Of a DNA stretch of 64,000 nucleotides, positions 8,087-17,306 are shown piece after piece. Source of the DNA: an uncultured Oscillospiraceae bacterium. GTDB lineage: Bacteria > Bacillota > Clostridia > Oscillospirales > Oscillospiraceae. Position 1 is the first letter of the stretch. Each line of letters begins with the position of its first letter. The stretch is from positions 1-64,000 of the forward strand of contig CALWOA010000016.1 of assembly GCA_944382965.1 (NCBI GenBank), given 5' to 3'. The notes below the pieces were generated by a model. It did not search any database. It saw nothing but the letters and a program-made list of their open reading frames with translations, and was not told the DNA's origin. The position numbers and the translations under genes were made by a program.

Positions 8087-9097
8087 TTACTTTGTGACCA
8101 GGTCACCCATAATCTTGGCAAACTTCTCCCGATCAGCCTTCATGACCAGATTCACATTCTTGACAGCGGGTCTGAAAATGCCGTCCAGATCCCGGGACAT
8201 ATCCTTGAAGTTCACCAGGCTCACGCCGTCGGCGGTGCCGCCGCTGATGTCCATTTTCATGTTGCAGCTGACAATCTCAGTAAACACGGAGCGATCCAGC
8301 AGGCCAGCCACGCACAGTGCGTCGTGGATAGGAGCACCGGCTTCGTCCACATGCCAGTTCTTGCTCCAGGTCTCGTAGTTACCGATTCTGCGCTTGATAA
8401 AGGTAGCTGCCGCATAACCTGCCTTGGTGCCGGATGCCTCAAAGGCCAGCGCCTCGTCCATGTGGATGCAGGTCTTGTGGGTCACGTCCAAGGGAACCAG
8501 GGTAATCTTGCAGCCGCTCTGCAGAACAATTTCTGCTGCCTCAGGGTCAGCCCAGAAATTGAACTCCGCGCGCTGGGACGGGCCGGAGTTACCCTCTTCC
8601 AGAGAGGCGCCCATGATAATCATTTCTTTGATCTTGCCGCAGATTCGGGGTTCTGCACGCATGGCGCAGGCTATGTTCGTCAGAGGGCCTACCGCAATCA
8701 GGGTAATATCTCCCTCGGAAGCCATCAGCGTATCAATATAGTACGACACAGCGCACTTCTCCTGGGGCTTCAGCTGAGTCTCGGGAAGATCCAGGTGGTT
8801 GCCATGGTTCTCCTGACCGTCAAAATACTTATCGCCATAGGGAATCAGCGGTCTTCTGTCTTTATTCAGCGTGCTGACCAGAGGCAGAGCGCAGCCCTTA
8901 TAGACCTTGACCTCATCGCCCTTGCCGACGAAGTCAATCACCCGCAGCGTATTGTCCGTAGTCAGCTCGATGTTCCGGTTTCCGTTTACAGAGCAGACAC
9001 CCAGCAGGTCGATCTGATCAGAAGCCATGGCCATCAGCAGTGCGACTGCATCATCCGTTCCGGTGTCCACATCCATAATTACCTTGTACTTTTCCAT
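8087..9097 (-). CDS. Nucleoside hydrolase (inosine-uridine preferring family)
   Basis: Cytoplasmic N-ribohydrolase splitting nucleosides to base plus ribose. The N-terminal Ca-binding signature is DVDTGTDDAVAL (residues 9-20) and GPLTNIA occurs mid-protein. A C-terminal HDALCVAG supplies the conserved His-Asp pair of the family. Length (336 aa) is normal. AAGGAGG precedes the start. Its product ribose would be used by the ribokinase at the head of the same operon, and its substrates would enter through the BMP-type importer. Confidence 0.93.
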   Translation of the reverse strand: MEKYKVIMDVDTGTDDAVALLMAMASDQIDLLGVCSVNGNRNIELTTDNTLRVIDFVGKGDEVKVYKGCALPLVSTLNKDRRPLIPYGDKYFDGQENHGNHLDLPETQLKPQEKCAVSYYIDTLMASEGDITLIAVGPLTNIACAMRAEPRICGKIKEMIIMGASLEEGNSGPSQRAEFNFWADPEAAEIVLQSGCKITLVPLDVTHKTCIHMDEALAFEASGTKAGYAAATFIKRRIGNYETWSKNWHVDEAGAPIHDALCVAGLLDRSVFTEIVSCNMKMDISGGTADGVSLVNFKDMSRDLDGIFRPAVKNVNLVMKADREKFAKIMGDLVTK

Positions 9098-9198
9098 GTT
9101 CGTGTCCTCCTTGTATTTTTGTTCGTCATGAGAGATGTTTTTCCACTACTTAACGATCCCGGACTTGAGAGTAAGAGAAGCCGGCTTGTTTGCCACAC

Positions 9199-10134
9199 TT
9201 ACTCCTTTGCCATCAGCAGTTCCTTCTTCTTCTTTTCTTCCCGGGCCATATCGTGTTTGGCGAAAATAATCAATGCGATAATCGTGATCAGATATGGCAG
9301 CATCTGCAGGGGTTCTGCCGGCAGATTCAGTGTCTGCAGCGTCATTGCCAGCGCATCCACAAAGGCAAACATAATGGCAATGAACATGGTCCGGAAGGGG
9401 CGTGCATTGGAAAGGTTCATTGCGGACATACCAATGAAGCCGCGTCCGGCGATCATGCTGGCAGAGAACCAAGACAGGTAGCCCATGGACATGTACGCGC
9501 CGCCCAGAGAGCAGATGGCGCCAGTCAGCGCAAACGCCAGGATTTTGATTCCGATAACATTGATACCTACGGATTCCGCAGCCTTTTCACTTTCACCCAC
9601 AGCGCGGATCTGCAGGCCCAAAGGCGTCTTGTAGATCAGGAACCAGACGGCCACCACCACGAGGAAAGCCACATAAGTCAGCAAATTGTGACCGGAAATT
9701 ACGCTTCCCAGGAAGGGGATGTCCTGAATGATGGGGATATTGACCGTAGGAAATGTGAGAGAAGGCAGCTTGATTGTGGTTCCCTTATCCCCTACCAGCA
9801 GGAAAATGATAAAGATGGTCAGGCCATCGGCCAGACGGTTGATAGAAATACCGGTCAGGGTCATATCCGCGCTCATCTTCAGGGACATAAAGCCCATGAA
9901 CACGGAAATCAGCAGGCCGCTCATCATCGCACCCAGCAAACCGATGAACAAGTTCTGGGCGTAGGCACTGAACACAGCGCCCGCCATTGCGGAGATGAGC
10001 ATGGTGCCTTCCAGCGCGATGTTATTGGAACCAGACTTACGGGTGATCAGACCACCCATGGAGGAAAAAATCAACGGTGTGGACAGACGAATGGTGGAAA
10101 ACAGCAAGCTTGTTAAAAATGATATAGAAAACAT
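9199..10134 (-). CDS. Nucleoside ABC importer permease 2 (NupQ/YufQ-like)
   Basis: Second membrane subunit of the importer, 311 aa, with about 8-9 helices. It has the family pattern TPLIFSSMGGLITRKSGSNNIALEG near the N-terminus (written here only as a family landmark, residues about 20-45) and an EKAAES..GINV loop in the middle. It starts 2 bp after the preceding permease ends. By synteny with BMP-family guanosine/nucleoside importers (B. subtilis NupNOPQ) it forms a heterodimeric channel with the gene at 10137-11219. Confidence 0.88.
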   Translation of the reverse strand: MFSISFLTSLLFSTIRLSTPLIFSSMGGLITRKSGSNNIALEGTMLISAMAGAVFSAYAQNLFIGLLGAMMSGLLISVFMGFMSLKMSADMTLTGISINRLADGLTIFIIFLLVGDKGTTIKLPSLTFPTVNIPIIQDIPFLGSVISGHNLLTYVAFLVVVAVWFLIYKTPLGLQIRAVGESEKAAESVGINVIGIKILAFALTGAICSLGGAYMSMGYLSWFSASMIAGRGFIGMSAMNLSNARPFRTMFIAIMFAFVDALAMTLQTLNLPAEPLQMLPYLITIIALIIFAKHDMAREEKKKKELLMAKE

Positions 10135-10136
10135 AA

Positions 10137-11219
10137 TCAGTTCGCTCCTTTCCCACTCATAGAGTCCTTAATCAGCATGCGGTGTCTGGTAGTGGCAAGC
10201 AGGCTCTTGGCAGCAATGAAGATAACCACCAGCGACTGGATCACGGTTACGAACTCGGTGGGAACATCCGTCATCCGGTTTACCAGATCTCCGCCTGTAC
10301 GCAGGTAAGACAGAATGAACGCCACCACCGGTACCAGCAGCGGATTGTTTTTCGCAATAATTGCAATCAGCATGCCGTCAAAGCCATATCCCAGCTGAAC
10401 TTCCCAGTTCAGCTGCTGATAAATACCCATGCATTCAATGGCGCCGCCCATACCAGCCAGCATACCGCCGATGAACTGGGCAGACAGAATGGATTTCTTG
10501 GTGTTAATGCCCACATACCGTGCAAACGCCGCGTTTTGTCCGGAATAGCGCATGTTATAGCCGATTTTGGTTTTGTACAGCAGGATATACGTAACGATAA
10601 CCGCCGCAATCAAAATAAAAATGCCGGTATGGATTCGGGTTCCGGGCACGATGCGTGTCAGCAGTGCGTTTTCCGGGAAGAAAGGGGTTCCGTTGTAGGA
10701 GAAGGTGGGGTCCTTCAGCCAGTGAATCAGCAGGAATCTGCCCAGATACAGCAGCACATAGTTCAGCATAATACTAGATACCACGATGTGGGCCTTGTAT
10801 TTCTCATTGATATAGGCAGGAACAATGGTCACACAGCCGCCCACCAGCGCAGAGACCACAATGATGACTAGCGGGAAAATAATCGGCGGCAGATCCAAGT
10901 ACAGTGCCAGAATGGCTGTGGCGCTGCCCGCAATGAAGAAGGCACCTTCACAGCTCATATTAAAGCGGTTTACCTGGAACATCATGCACATGCCCAGACC
11001 GCAGAAGCCCAGTGGTATCAGCAATTCTATGACCGTACCAAATCTTCTCAGCGTGGTAACCGGTCCGACCACCAGCCAGTACAGCACATCCAAGGGCTGA
11101 TCGCTGACGAAGAAGATAACCACCATGATAATGGCAATGGCCAAAAAGACCGCGAAAGCAACACGGATCGCTTCAAAGTATTTAATTGCGGTTTTCCGCA
11201 TTTTCTCTGTAAAGCTCAC
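10137..11219 (-). CDS. Nucleoside ABC importer permease 1 (NupP/YufP-like)
   Basis: First membrane subunit of the BMP-type importer, 360 aa, about 9-10 helices. It opens with a cytoplasmic amphipathic segment and a long hydrophobic helix, and includes the coupling-loop-like GQNAAFARYVGIN segment in the second half. It starts at GTG that overlaps the ATPase stop as GTGA, so the two are translationally coupled. Confidence 0.88.
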   Translation of the reverse strand: MSFTEKMRKTAIKYFEAIRVAFAVFLAIAIIMVVIFFVSDQPLDVLYWLVVGPVTTLRRFGTVIELLIPLGFCGLGMCMMFQVNRFNMSCEGAFFIAGSATAILALYLDLPPIIFPLVIIVVSALVGGCVTIVPAYINEKYKAHIVVSSIMLNYVLLYLGRFLLIHWLKDPTFSYNGTPFFPENALLTRIVPGTRIHTGIFILIAAVIVTYILLYKTKIGYNMRYSGQNAAFARYVGINTKKSILSAQFIGGMLAGMGGAIECMGIYQQLNWEVQLGYGFDGMLIAIIAKNNPLLVPVVAFILSYLRTGGDLVNRMTDVPTEFVTVIQSLVVIFIAAKSLLATTRHRMLIKDSMSGKGAN

Positions 11220-12772
11220 TGCAGCGCACCCCCGATCTCTTCTTCTGTCTGTCGCTTGACACCAAGCATGTATTCACCGATCATGTACTCGTCCACCTGA
11301 GTGGTATCCGGGAAATAGGCGCTGATTTTGCCGTCAACCATAACAATCAGGCTATCGCTGACCGACAGAAGTTCCACCAGGTCGGCGGAAACCAGCAAGA
11401 CGCCCACATCAGATTCCCGGCTGATGTCAATGAGCCTATGGCGGATATACTCAGCCGCGCCCACGTCAATGCCGCGTGTGGGCTGGTTTGCGATTACCAG
11501 CTTTGCTCCGCTGGTAAACTCCCGGGCTACAATTACCTTCTGAATATTGCCTCCGGACAAAGCGCCGATGGGATTATCCTTGCTCATGCACAGAACGCTG
11601 AACTCTTCAATCAGCTCTTCCGCTTCTTTTTCAATTGCCGCTTTATTGATAAACCCCTTCTTGGAGAATTTCTTCTTAAAGAATCGGTCCGCTACCAGGT
11701 TATCCGTAATGGAGGAAGTGGCCGAGCAGCCGTCCACCATCCGGTCTTCCGGAATGTACGCAACGCCCGCTTCTCTCCGCTTGCGAATGTTTTGCGATGT
11801 AATATCCACGCAACCCAGGGTGGTCTGCCCTGCCGATGCCTTCTTCAGGCCAGCGATGATCTCTGCGACTTCATTCTGTCCGTTTCCTTCCACAGCAGCG
11901 ATTCCCAGGATCTGCCCTGCGCGAATGGAGAAGCTCACGCCGTTGACGACTTTTTTGTTGAAGTCATTGACGTAAACCAGGTCTTTCACTTCCAGAACCT
12001 TTTCCTTGAACTCTGTTTTCTGCTTGTGCATGTCCAGGTCGATCTCACGTCCGACCATCATTGCCGACAGACTGGAAGGGGTTTCACTTTCGATGTTTCC
12101 GGTTCCGGTCACTCTGCCTCGTCTGAGGATGGTGTACCGGTTGCAAATTTGAATGACCTCGTCCAGCTTGTGAGAAATGAAGATGATTGTGTGTCCGTCA
12201 TGGGCCAGCATTTTCAGGGTTTCAAACAGCTCTCCTGTCTCCTGGGGGGTCAGCACGGCGGTAGGCTCGTCCAGAATTAGGATTTTCGCGCCGTGCAGCA
12301 ATGCTTTCAGGATCTCCAGTTTCTGTTTGCCGCCAACGGACAGATCCATTACCCGCATCTGGGGGTCCAGCAGCATGTTATACTTTTTGCCCAACTCAAT
12401 GCAGGTTTCCACGGCCTTTTTGGAATCGATGGTAAACATTGGCCCTCTGGGAATATCTCCCAGGATCAGGTTTTCCGTTACGGTCATCGATGGTACCAGC
12501 ATGAAGTGCTGGTGAACCATACCAATTCCCAGATGGATGGCTTCCAAAGCGTTTTTAATCTTTACTTCTTTTCCTTCAATAAAGATTTGTCCGCTTTCGG
12601 GTCTTTCAAAGCCGAACAGCATTTTCATCAGCGTCGTCTTTCCCGCGCCATTTTCGCCAAGCAAAGCATGAATCTCGCCACGGTTTACTGACAATGTTAC
12701 ATCTTTATTCGCTACAAAGCCATTGGGATAAACCTTTGTCATCTTATTCATCAATAACACATTGTCACTCAT
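11216..12772 (-). CDS. Nucleoside ABC importer ATPase, two NBDs (NupO/YufO-like)
   Basis: Tandem ATPase of the sugar/nucleoside class, 518 aa. First domain: Walker A GENGAGKTT, signature LSVGGKQ, Walker B LILDEP. Second domain: a degenerate Walker A (AAVEGNGQNE), a signature LSGGNIQK and a VIANQPTRGIDVG Walker B region, as is typical for this class where the two sites are unequal. The ATG at 12772 follows GAGGAG; a longer frame to 12856 runs through the upstream hairpin and has no ribosome site. Energises uptake with the two permeases that follow. Confidence 0.93.
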   Translation of the reverse strand: MSDNVLLMNKMTKVYPNGFVANKDVTLSVNRGEIHALLGENGAGKTTLMKMLFGFERPESGQIFIEGKEVKIKNALEAIHLGIGMVHQHFMLVPSMTVTENLILGDIPRGPMFTIDSKKAVETCIELGKKYNMLLDPQMRVMDLSVGGKQKLEILKALLHGAKILILDEPTAVLTPQETGELFETLKMLAHDGHTIIFISHKLDEVIQICNRYTILRRGRVTGTGNIESETPSSLSAMMVGREIDLDMHKQKTEFKEKVLEVKDLVYVNDFNKKVVNGVSFSIRAGQILGIAAVEGNGQNEVAEIIAGLKKASAGQTTLGCVDITSQNIRKRREAGVAYIPEDRMVDGCSATSSITDNLVADRFFKKKFSKKGFINKAAIEKEAEELIEEFSVLCMSKDNPIGALSGGNIQKVIVAREFTSGAKLVIANQPTRGIDVGAAEYIRHRLIDISRESDVGVLLVSADLVELLSVSDSLIVMVDGKISAYFPDTTQVDEYMIGEYMLGVKRQTEEEIGGALQ

Positions 12773-12790
12773 TGATTCAGCTCCTCTGTT

Positions 12791-12827
12791 AACATACAGG
12801 CAGGAAACCCGTTCCTGCCTGTATGTT
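12791..12827 (-). promoter_or_regulatory. Intercistronic stem-loop between binding protein and ATPase
   Basis: A perfect inverted repeat with 16-bp arms (12791-12806 and 12812-12827) and a 5-nt loop, without a T-run on the minus strand. In binding-protein operons such hairpins commonly protect the upstream message from decay, so the binding protein is made in excess. That role is inferred. Confidence 0.7.
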
Positions 12828-12839
12828 TCGTTTTTATCT

Positions 12840-13946
12840 TTACTGACAGCTTTCAACGTACGCGTTGAACTCTTCTTCGGAAATGGTAAAGGCGCTCTCC
12901 ACCTCGATCTCGCCGCTGATTACCTTTTCCTGCAGTTCCAGGATCTGGCTTTCCACATCATCGGGAACATTTTCCGCCAGAGGCGCAATCTCTACAGCGC
13001 CTTCCACCAGGCCCTGAGATTCAATGCTGCCCCAAGGCAGGTCATTACCGTTCAGGAACCGATCCACAATGGAGAGCAGCAAAGAAGCACCGTTCTTCAT
13101 TGCGCTGGATGCGATAAGGGCGGACATTTCCGGGTTGGATTCGGCGTAGGCTGCCGCCTGGTCCGCGTCCACACCAAGACTCCAGACAGAAGCTTCCTTC
13201 GCTGCATCCAGAACACCCAGGCCAGCCGTACCGGCTACCTGCTGCACGACGTCAGCACCCAGGCCGATCTGTGTAGCCGCCAGTTCCTTTGCCTTGGCAG
13301 AATCCAGGAAGTCGCCGATGTAGGAGATCAGGATCTTGATATCGGGGTTGATATACTGCGCGCCCTGGATATAACCAACGGTAAAGTCATTGATAACGGC
13401 ATTGGACATACCAGCCACGTAGCCGATGGTGCCGGACTCACTCAGCAAGGCTGCCAGAGCGCCGGTCAGGAAGGTTGCCTCGTTCTGCTTGTAGGCGATA
13501 CCCGCCACATTGTCAGTGGTAATGCCTTCGTATGCTGCGCTGCAGTCCACCAGAACAAACTTGACATCCGGATAATCCCGAGCGGCCTTGGTGGCAATCA
13601 GATCCGCAAAGCCGGAGCCGGCGGGGGTAATGATCAGATCCGGTCCCTGGTCACAGGTATCATAGATGGTGGATTCAAACTTAGAGGAATCGCCTGCGCA
13701 CTCGGTGAAGGTAATATCAACCGTATCCGGGTACTTCTCCATTACCTGCTCGACACCGTTGTAAACGGAATCGGTGAAGCCCAGGTCGCCCCGCTTCTGC
13801 GGTACGATCACAGCAACCTTCAGCGGGTCAGCTGCTTGCGTGTTGTTTTCTCCGGCGGAAGGAGCTTTCTCTTCATTTGCACCGCCACAAGCGGTCAGGC
13901 CTACGAGCATTGCGATCACCAAAAGAATTGCAAGTGTTTTTTTCAT
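12840..13946 (-). CDS. BMP family nucleoside-binding lipoprotein
   Basis: Extracellular substrate-binding protein of the importer, 368 aa. Lipoprotein signal peptide with Cys20 (VGLTAC), followed by an acidic linker and a two-lobe BMP/PnrA-like domain. Family-like stretches include DLGFTDSVYNGVEQ near the N-terminus and VDADQAAA in the second lobe. BMP/PnrA proteins bind purine nucleosides, which fits the hydrolase and ribokinase in this operon; exact ligand not known. Confidence 0.92.
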   Translation of the reverse strand: MKKTLAILLVIAMLVGLTACGGANEEKAPSAGENNTQAADPLKVAVIVPQKRGDLGFTDSVYNGVEQVMEKYPDTVDITFTECAGDSSKFESTIYDTCDQGPDLIITPAGSGFADLIATKAARDYPDVKFVLVDCSAAYEGITTDNVAGIAYKQNEATFLTGALAALLSESGTIGYVAGMSNAVINDFTVGYIQGAQYINPDIKILISYIGDFLDSAKAKELAATQIGLGADVVQQVAGTAGLGVLDAAKEASVWSLGVDADQAAAYAESNPEMSALIASSAMKNGASLLLSIVDRFLNGNDLPWGSIESQGLVEGAVEIAPLAENVPDDVESQILELQEKVISGEIEVESAFTISEEEFNAYVESCQ

Positions 13947-13959
13947 GTTTTTTCCTCCT

Positions 13960-14865
13960 TTAGTATACTGTAATGGCTTCCAATTCCTCTTTTGTTGGAA
14001 TCGATTCCTGTGCTCCCCTGCGTGTTACCGCAATCGCAGATGCCCGGTTGGCAAATTGCATTGCCTCTTCTACGGTGTCTCCACGATCCAAAGCGGCTAC
14101 AAACGCACCGTTAAAGCAATCCCCTGCAGCTACCGTATCTACAGCGTCTACCTTACAGGCAGGCACATGAATCGACTTTGCTTCCTTTGAAAAAAGTCTG
14201 GCTCCTTCCGATCCCAACGTAACCAGTACATTCTGAACACCGAGTTTCATCAATTTCTCTGCGTTCTGTTCCAGGTCACCATCTGCTCCGGCCATGACAC
14301 TGATTTCCACTTCGTTCGGCGTCATATAGGTAATGTAGGGATACAGTTTCGGATTGATCCGATCACTTGCCGGAGCCGGGTTCAAAACGACTTTCTTTCC
14401 GTACTTTGCAGCAAGCGTAATGGCTTCCTCAATTGCGTCAAAGGGGATCTCCATCTGGAGCAGTACATAATCACAGTTGCGGAAGCAATCTTCATTCTCG
14501 CGTATATATGCCACATCACAGTCCAGATTGGCACCCTGAATCACGACAATGGTATTGTCGCCCCGGTCATCCACATTGATGATCGCCGTTCCCGTTCTGC
14601 GGGCAGCGCTGTATTTCACGCGATCCATGTTGACGCCGACGCTTTTCAGATATTGCACGATTTCATGTCCGTGTCCATCATCACCCACGCAAGTCAGGAA
14701 AGTAGTATCCGCCCCGAGCTTTCCCAATGCGCAAGCTTGGTTGGCACCCTTGCCGCCGTATCGGTATTGAACTTCTTTCCCCAGCAGAGTCTCCCCTTTA
14801 ATCGGGAAACGCTCCATGCTGGCTGAGATATCAATGTTCGTGCTTCCGATGATTAATACGCTCAT
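13960..14865 (-). CDS. rbsK: Ribokinase
   Basis: PfkB-family kinase making ribose-5-phosphate from ribose, 301 aa. The N-terminal signature GGKGANQACALGKLG, the substrate Asn/Asp of STNIDIS, and the catalytic anion-hole motif DTVAAGDCFNGAF are present. First gene of the nucleoside operon; it stands opposite the LacI-kinase fusion gene and shares that 330-bp control region. It would capture the ribose freed by the nucleoside hydrolase encoded five genes downstream. Confidence 0.94.
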   Translation of the reverse strand: MSVLIIGSTNIDISASMERFPIKGETLLGKEVQYRYGGKGANQACALGKLGADTTFLTCVGDDGHGHEIVQYLKSVGVNMDRVKYSAARRTGTAIINVDDRGDNTIVVIQGANLDCDVAYIRENEDCFRNCDYVLLQMEIPFDAIEEAITLAAKYGKKVVLNPAPASDRINPKLYPYITYMTPNEVEISVMAGADGDLEQNAEKLMKLGVQNVLVTLGSEGARLFSKEAKSIHVPACKVDAVDTVAAGDCFNGAFVAALDRGDTVEEAMQFANRASAIAVTRRGAQESIPTKEELEAITVY

Positions 14866-14893
14866 ACATAACCACCCCTCACAAGTAACTAAA

Positions 14894-14919
14894 CAATTTT
14901 CCTAAACCATTTTCCCAAA
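14894..14919. promoter_or_regulatory. Tandem 13-bp repeat next to the operon promoter (operator candidate)
   Basis: Two adjacent imperfect copies, CAATTTTCCTAAA (14894-14906) and CCATTTTCCCAAA (14907-14919), 11 of 13 bases identical. They lie immediately downstream of the -10 box of the ribokinase operon promoter. This is where an operator for the adjacent LacI-type regulator could be, although LacI operators are normally palindromic. Confidence 0.4.
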
Positions 14920-14922
14920 CTC

Positions 14923-14951
14923 ATTATGCATCATTTTCTCCCAGTTGTCAA
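14923..14951 (-). promoter_or_regulatory. Promoter of the nucleoside salvage operon
   Basis: Minus strand TTGACA (14951-14946), 17-bp spacer, CATAAT (14928-14923), 58 bp upstream of rbsK. Confidence 0.75.
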
Positions 14952-15047
14952 ATCACAGTTTCTACAAAATATCCAAAAACTTTATGTACACATTGACCAA
15001 ATTCTACTTTTTATAATAAATTTATTCCAAATATGCAGGATGCAATC

Positions 15048-15076
15048 TTTACTATTTCCCTTCATTCCCTTATAAT
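15048..15076 (+). promoter_or_regulatory. Promoter of the LacI-kinase fusion gene
   Basis: TTTACT (15048-15053), 17-bp spacer, TATAAT (15071-15076). The start codon is 120 or more bases downstream, so the message has a long leader. Confidence 0.65.
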
Positions 15077-15195
15077 GGGAGAAGATAGAAATTGTCCTTA
15101 CACGAAAATCCGGCACCGCAAAATCTGTACAGGACATCCCTGGAAGAGGGGGCACTACTTGAAAAGGAGGAGCAAGCAGCGCATACCGGGTCAGC

Positions 15196-17121
15196 ATGGC
15201 GGCCGGCAGCGTAGTGCAAAAATCAGCAATGGTCAAAATCAAAGAAATTGCCAGACTATCCGGTGTTTCAACTTCGACTGTGTCTAAAATCGTAAATAAC
15301 AAAGCCGATGACATCAGTCAGGAAACCATCAACAAGGTATTATCCATCGTCAAGCAGTACAATTACACCCCATATGGCATTGCGCGGAGCAATCCCGCTA
15401 AGAAAAACTTTACGATTGGTCTGCTGTTGCGGAAAATGTATCATACCAATCTGCTCATCAACGGCCTGATTCAGGTTCTGAATCAAAGCGGATATACGCT
15501 TATGCTCCTGGACAGCAACAACTCCCTGGAAATCGAAGCAAAAAACCTGTCCAAGATTGCCTATCAAAATCTGGACGGGCTGATCTGGGAGCCTGTCTGC
15601 GAGGAAAGTCTGCGCAATCGGGAGATTCTGAAAAACTGCAACACCAACATCATTTACATCGATTCCCTGTTCCAGCAGGGAGAATGCTACTTTGTCGATT
15701 ATCAGAAAATCGGCTACTTTGCCGCTTCTGCGCTGATTGAAAAAGGGCACACCAAAATCGGGTGTGTCATCCGGAATGGAAGCCGCCGTTCTACGGAAGT
15801 GGTTTCCGGATTCAAGCAGTGTCTGTTCGACAATAATATTTCCTTTACTCCGGAAATGGTGTTGTCGATGGAGAATTTTCACCTGGAATCTTTCCAGGCA
15901 GAGTCTTTTTCCGCACTGATCTCTTCCCATTTCGCCATTACCCAGGAACTGACTGTGCTGCTGGAACAGCTGAACATCTCCATCCCCTATGATCTGTCGC
16001 TGCTTTCTCTTCGGGATGACATCCGGGAAGGGCTGAATATCACAAACATTTCAACGATCAAGATCCCCTATTATGAATTCGGAACTTATCTCGGGGAAAG
16101 AATTGTGTCTGCGTGTGAAGCAAAAAAAGAAGCAAATGCGCCAAAAAACTTCGATTTTTCCCCGTCCATTGAATCTTACGTATCCATTGATGTTCCCCAC
16201 GATATGCGCCAGAAAAAAATAACCGTGGTAGGAAGTATCAATATGGACAATACCATCTACCTGGATCAGTTTCCTACCAACGGCATGACCAGTTACGCCA
16301 GAGAGTGCATCTCCTTACCCGGAGGAAAGGGATTGAACCAGGCCATCGGCGCCTCAATGCAGAAAAAAGAGGTAACGCTCATCGGCCAGATCGGAAAAGA
16401 CCCTGCCGGAAGAATGATATACAAAACTTTGGCCGATCACGGAATCGAGATTTCCTCTCTGATTACCAACGCCAATACAGAAACGGGCAAAGCATTTATC
16501 ATTGTCGATAAAATCGGCGACAGCATCATAACCGTGTTGGAGGGGGCCAATAGTTCCCTGGTTCCGGAGGACATAACCAGCCACGCCAAAGCCTTTGAAA
16601 ATACCGGCGTCTGTCTGCTGCAGACCGAGATTCCCATTGCAGTTGTGAGAGAAGCAGCCAGAATCGCCAAGCATTATCACGCCACAACCATTCTGAAGCC
16701 TTCCTCCATTGGTGAAATGACGGATGAGGATTACGAGAACATCGACATCTTTGTCCCCAACCAGAAAGAGTCCTTGCGGTTAAGCGGCAAAGACAATGTA
16801 GAAGAAGCTGCCGAATATTTCCTCTCAAAAGGCATCAAAACCATCATCATTACCCTGGATAAAGACGGAGCCTTGCTGCGCACCCAGGATACTCTGAAAT
16901 ACTATGATGCGCCTCAGGTGGACGTCATCGACGCCACCGGCGGTTCTGACGCTTTCATTTCCACCCTTGGCGCCAAGCTCCTGGATAATTATGAACTGGA
17001 TAAGGCCATCAAAGCCGCAACAATCGCTGCAGGTTTCTGTATTTCCAGATTTGGTGTATCCAATTCCATGATTGACTATGCCACGCTGGAAAGCTACATG
17101 ATCCAGAAAAACATGAAATAG
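15196..17121 (+). CDS. LacI-type regulator fused to a ribokinase-like domain
   Basis: Three-part protein, 641 aa from the first ATG. Residues 12-60 are a LacI helix-turn-helix (VKIKEIARLSGVSTSTVSK), about 68-340 a periplasmic-binding-protein-like sensor domain, and about 346-635 a complete PfkB/ribokinase fold (GGKGLNQAIGASM; end motif DATGGSDAF). The usual GAGD anion hole reads GGSD: the catalytic Asp is kept but two neighbours changed, so activity is uncertain. Start is ambiguous: ATG 15196 or 15229 (MVKIKEIA); the nearest AAAAGGAGG is about 25 bp upstream of the first. Divergent from the ribokinase-led operon it likely controls. It could sense ribose or nucleoside status through either ligand domain. 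Confidence 0.9.
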   Translation: MAAGSVVQKSAMVKIKEIARLSGVSTSTVSKIVNNKADDISQETINKVLSIVKQYNYTPYGIARSNPAKKNFTIGLLLRKMYHTNLLINGLIQVLNQSGYTLMLLDSNNSLEIEAKNLSKIAYQNLDGLIWEPVCEESLRNREILKNCNTNIIYIDSLFQQGECYFVDYQKIGYFAASALIEKGHTKIGCVIRNGSRRSTEVVSGFKQCLFDNNISFTPEMVLSMENFHLESFQAESFSALISSHFAITQELTVLLEQLNISIPYDLSLLSLRDDIREGLNITNISTIKIPYYEFGTYLGERIVSACEAKKEANAPKNFDFSPSIESYVSIDVPHDMRQKKITVVGSINMDNTIYLDQFPTNGMTSYARECISLPGGKGLNQAIGASMQKKEVTLIGQIGKDPAGRMIYKTLADHGIEISSLITNANTETGKAFIIVDKIGDSIITVLEGANSSLVPEDITSHAKAFENTGVCLLQTEIPIAVVREAARIAKHYHATTILKPSSIGEMTDEDYENIDIFVPNQKESLRLSGKDNVEEAAEYFLSKGIKTIIITLDKDGALLRTQDTLKYYDAPQVDVIDATGGSDAFISTLGAKLLDNYELDKAIKAATIAAGFCISRFGVSNSMIDYATLESYMIQKNMK

Positions 17122-17170
17122 CCATTTTAGAGGTTTGCTGTCACGTCAAATCTGCTTCCCACAAAGCAAT

Positions 17171-17196
17171 GGGCAGCGGGGTATCTCCCGCTGCCC
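17171..17196. terminator. Strong stem-loop after the fusion gene
   Basis: Perfect 10-bp arms GGGCAGCGGG and CCCGCTGCCC with a 6-nt loop, 50 bp after the stop. No T-run follows on either strand, so its role as a terminator is uncertain. Confidence 0.45.
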
Positions 17197-17204
17197 AAAA
17201 CCAT

Positions 17205-17251
17205 GCGCAAAAATCCAAAAAGCGGATGTTTTCTCCCGAAAACATCCGCTT
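17205..17251 (-). terminator. Terminator of the glycosyltransferase gene
   Basis: 14-bp arms (17220-17233 and 17238-17251) with a 4-nt loop; on the minus strand it is followed by TTTTTGGATTTTT. Confidence 0.75.
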
Positions 17252-17306
17252 CTATGTTCCAGTTGGTAATGTCCATGCCAGCTTTGTCTTCGCCCGGAGC
17301 AGCGAG

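Noticed and set aside
8324-9481. Plus-strand open frame of 385 codons
   Set aside because: Antisense to the nucleoside hydrolase and spans its boundary.
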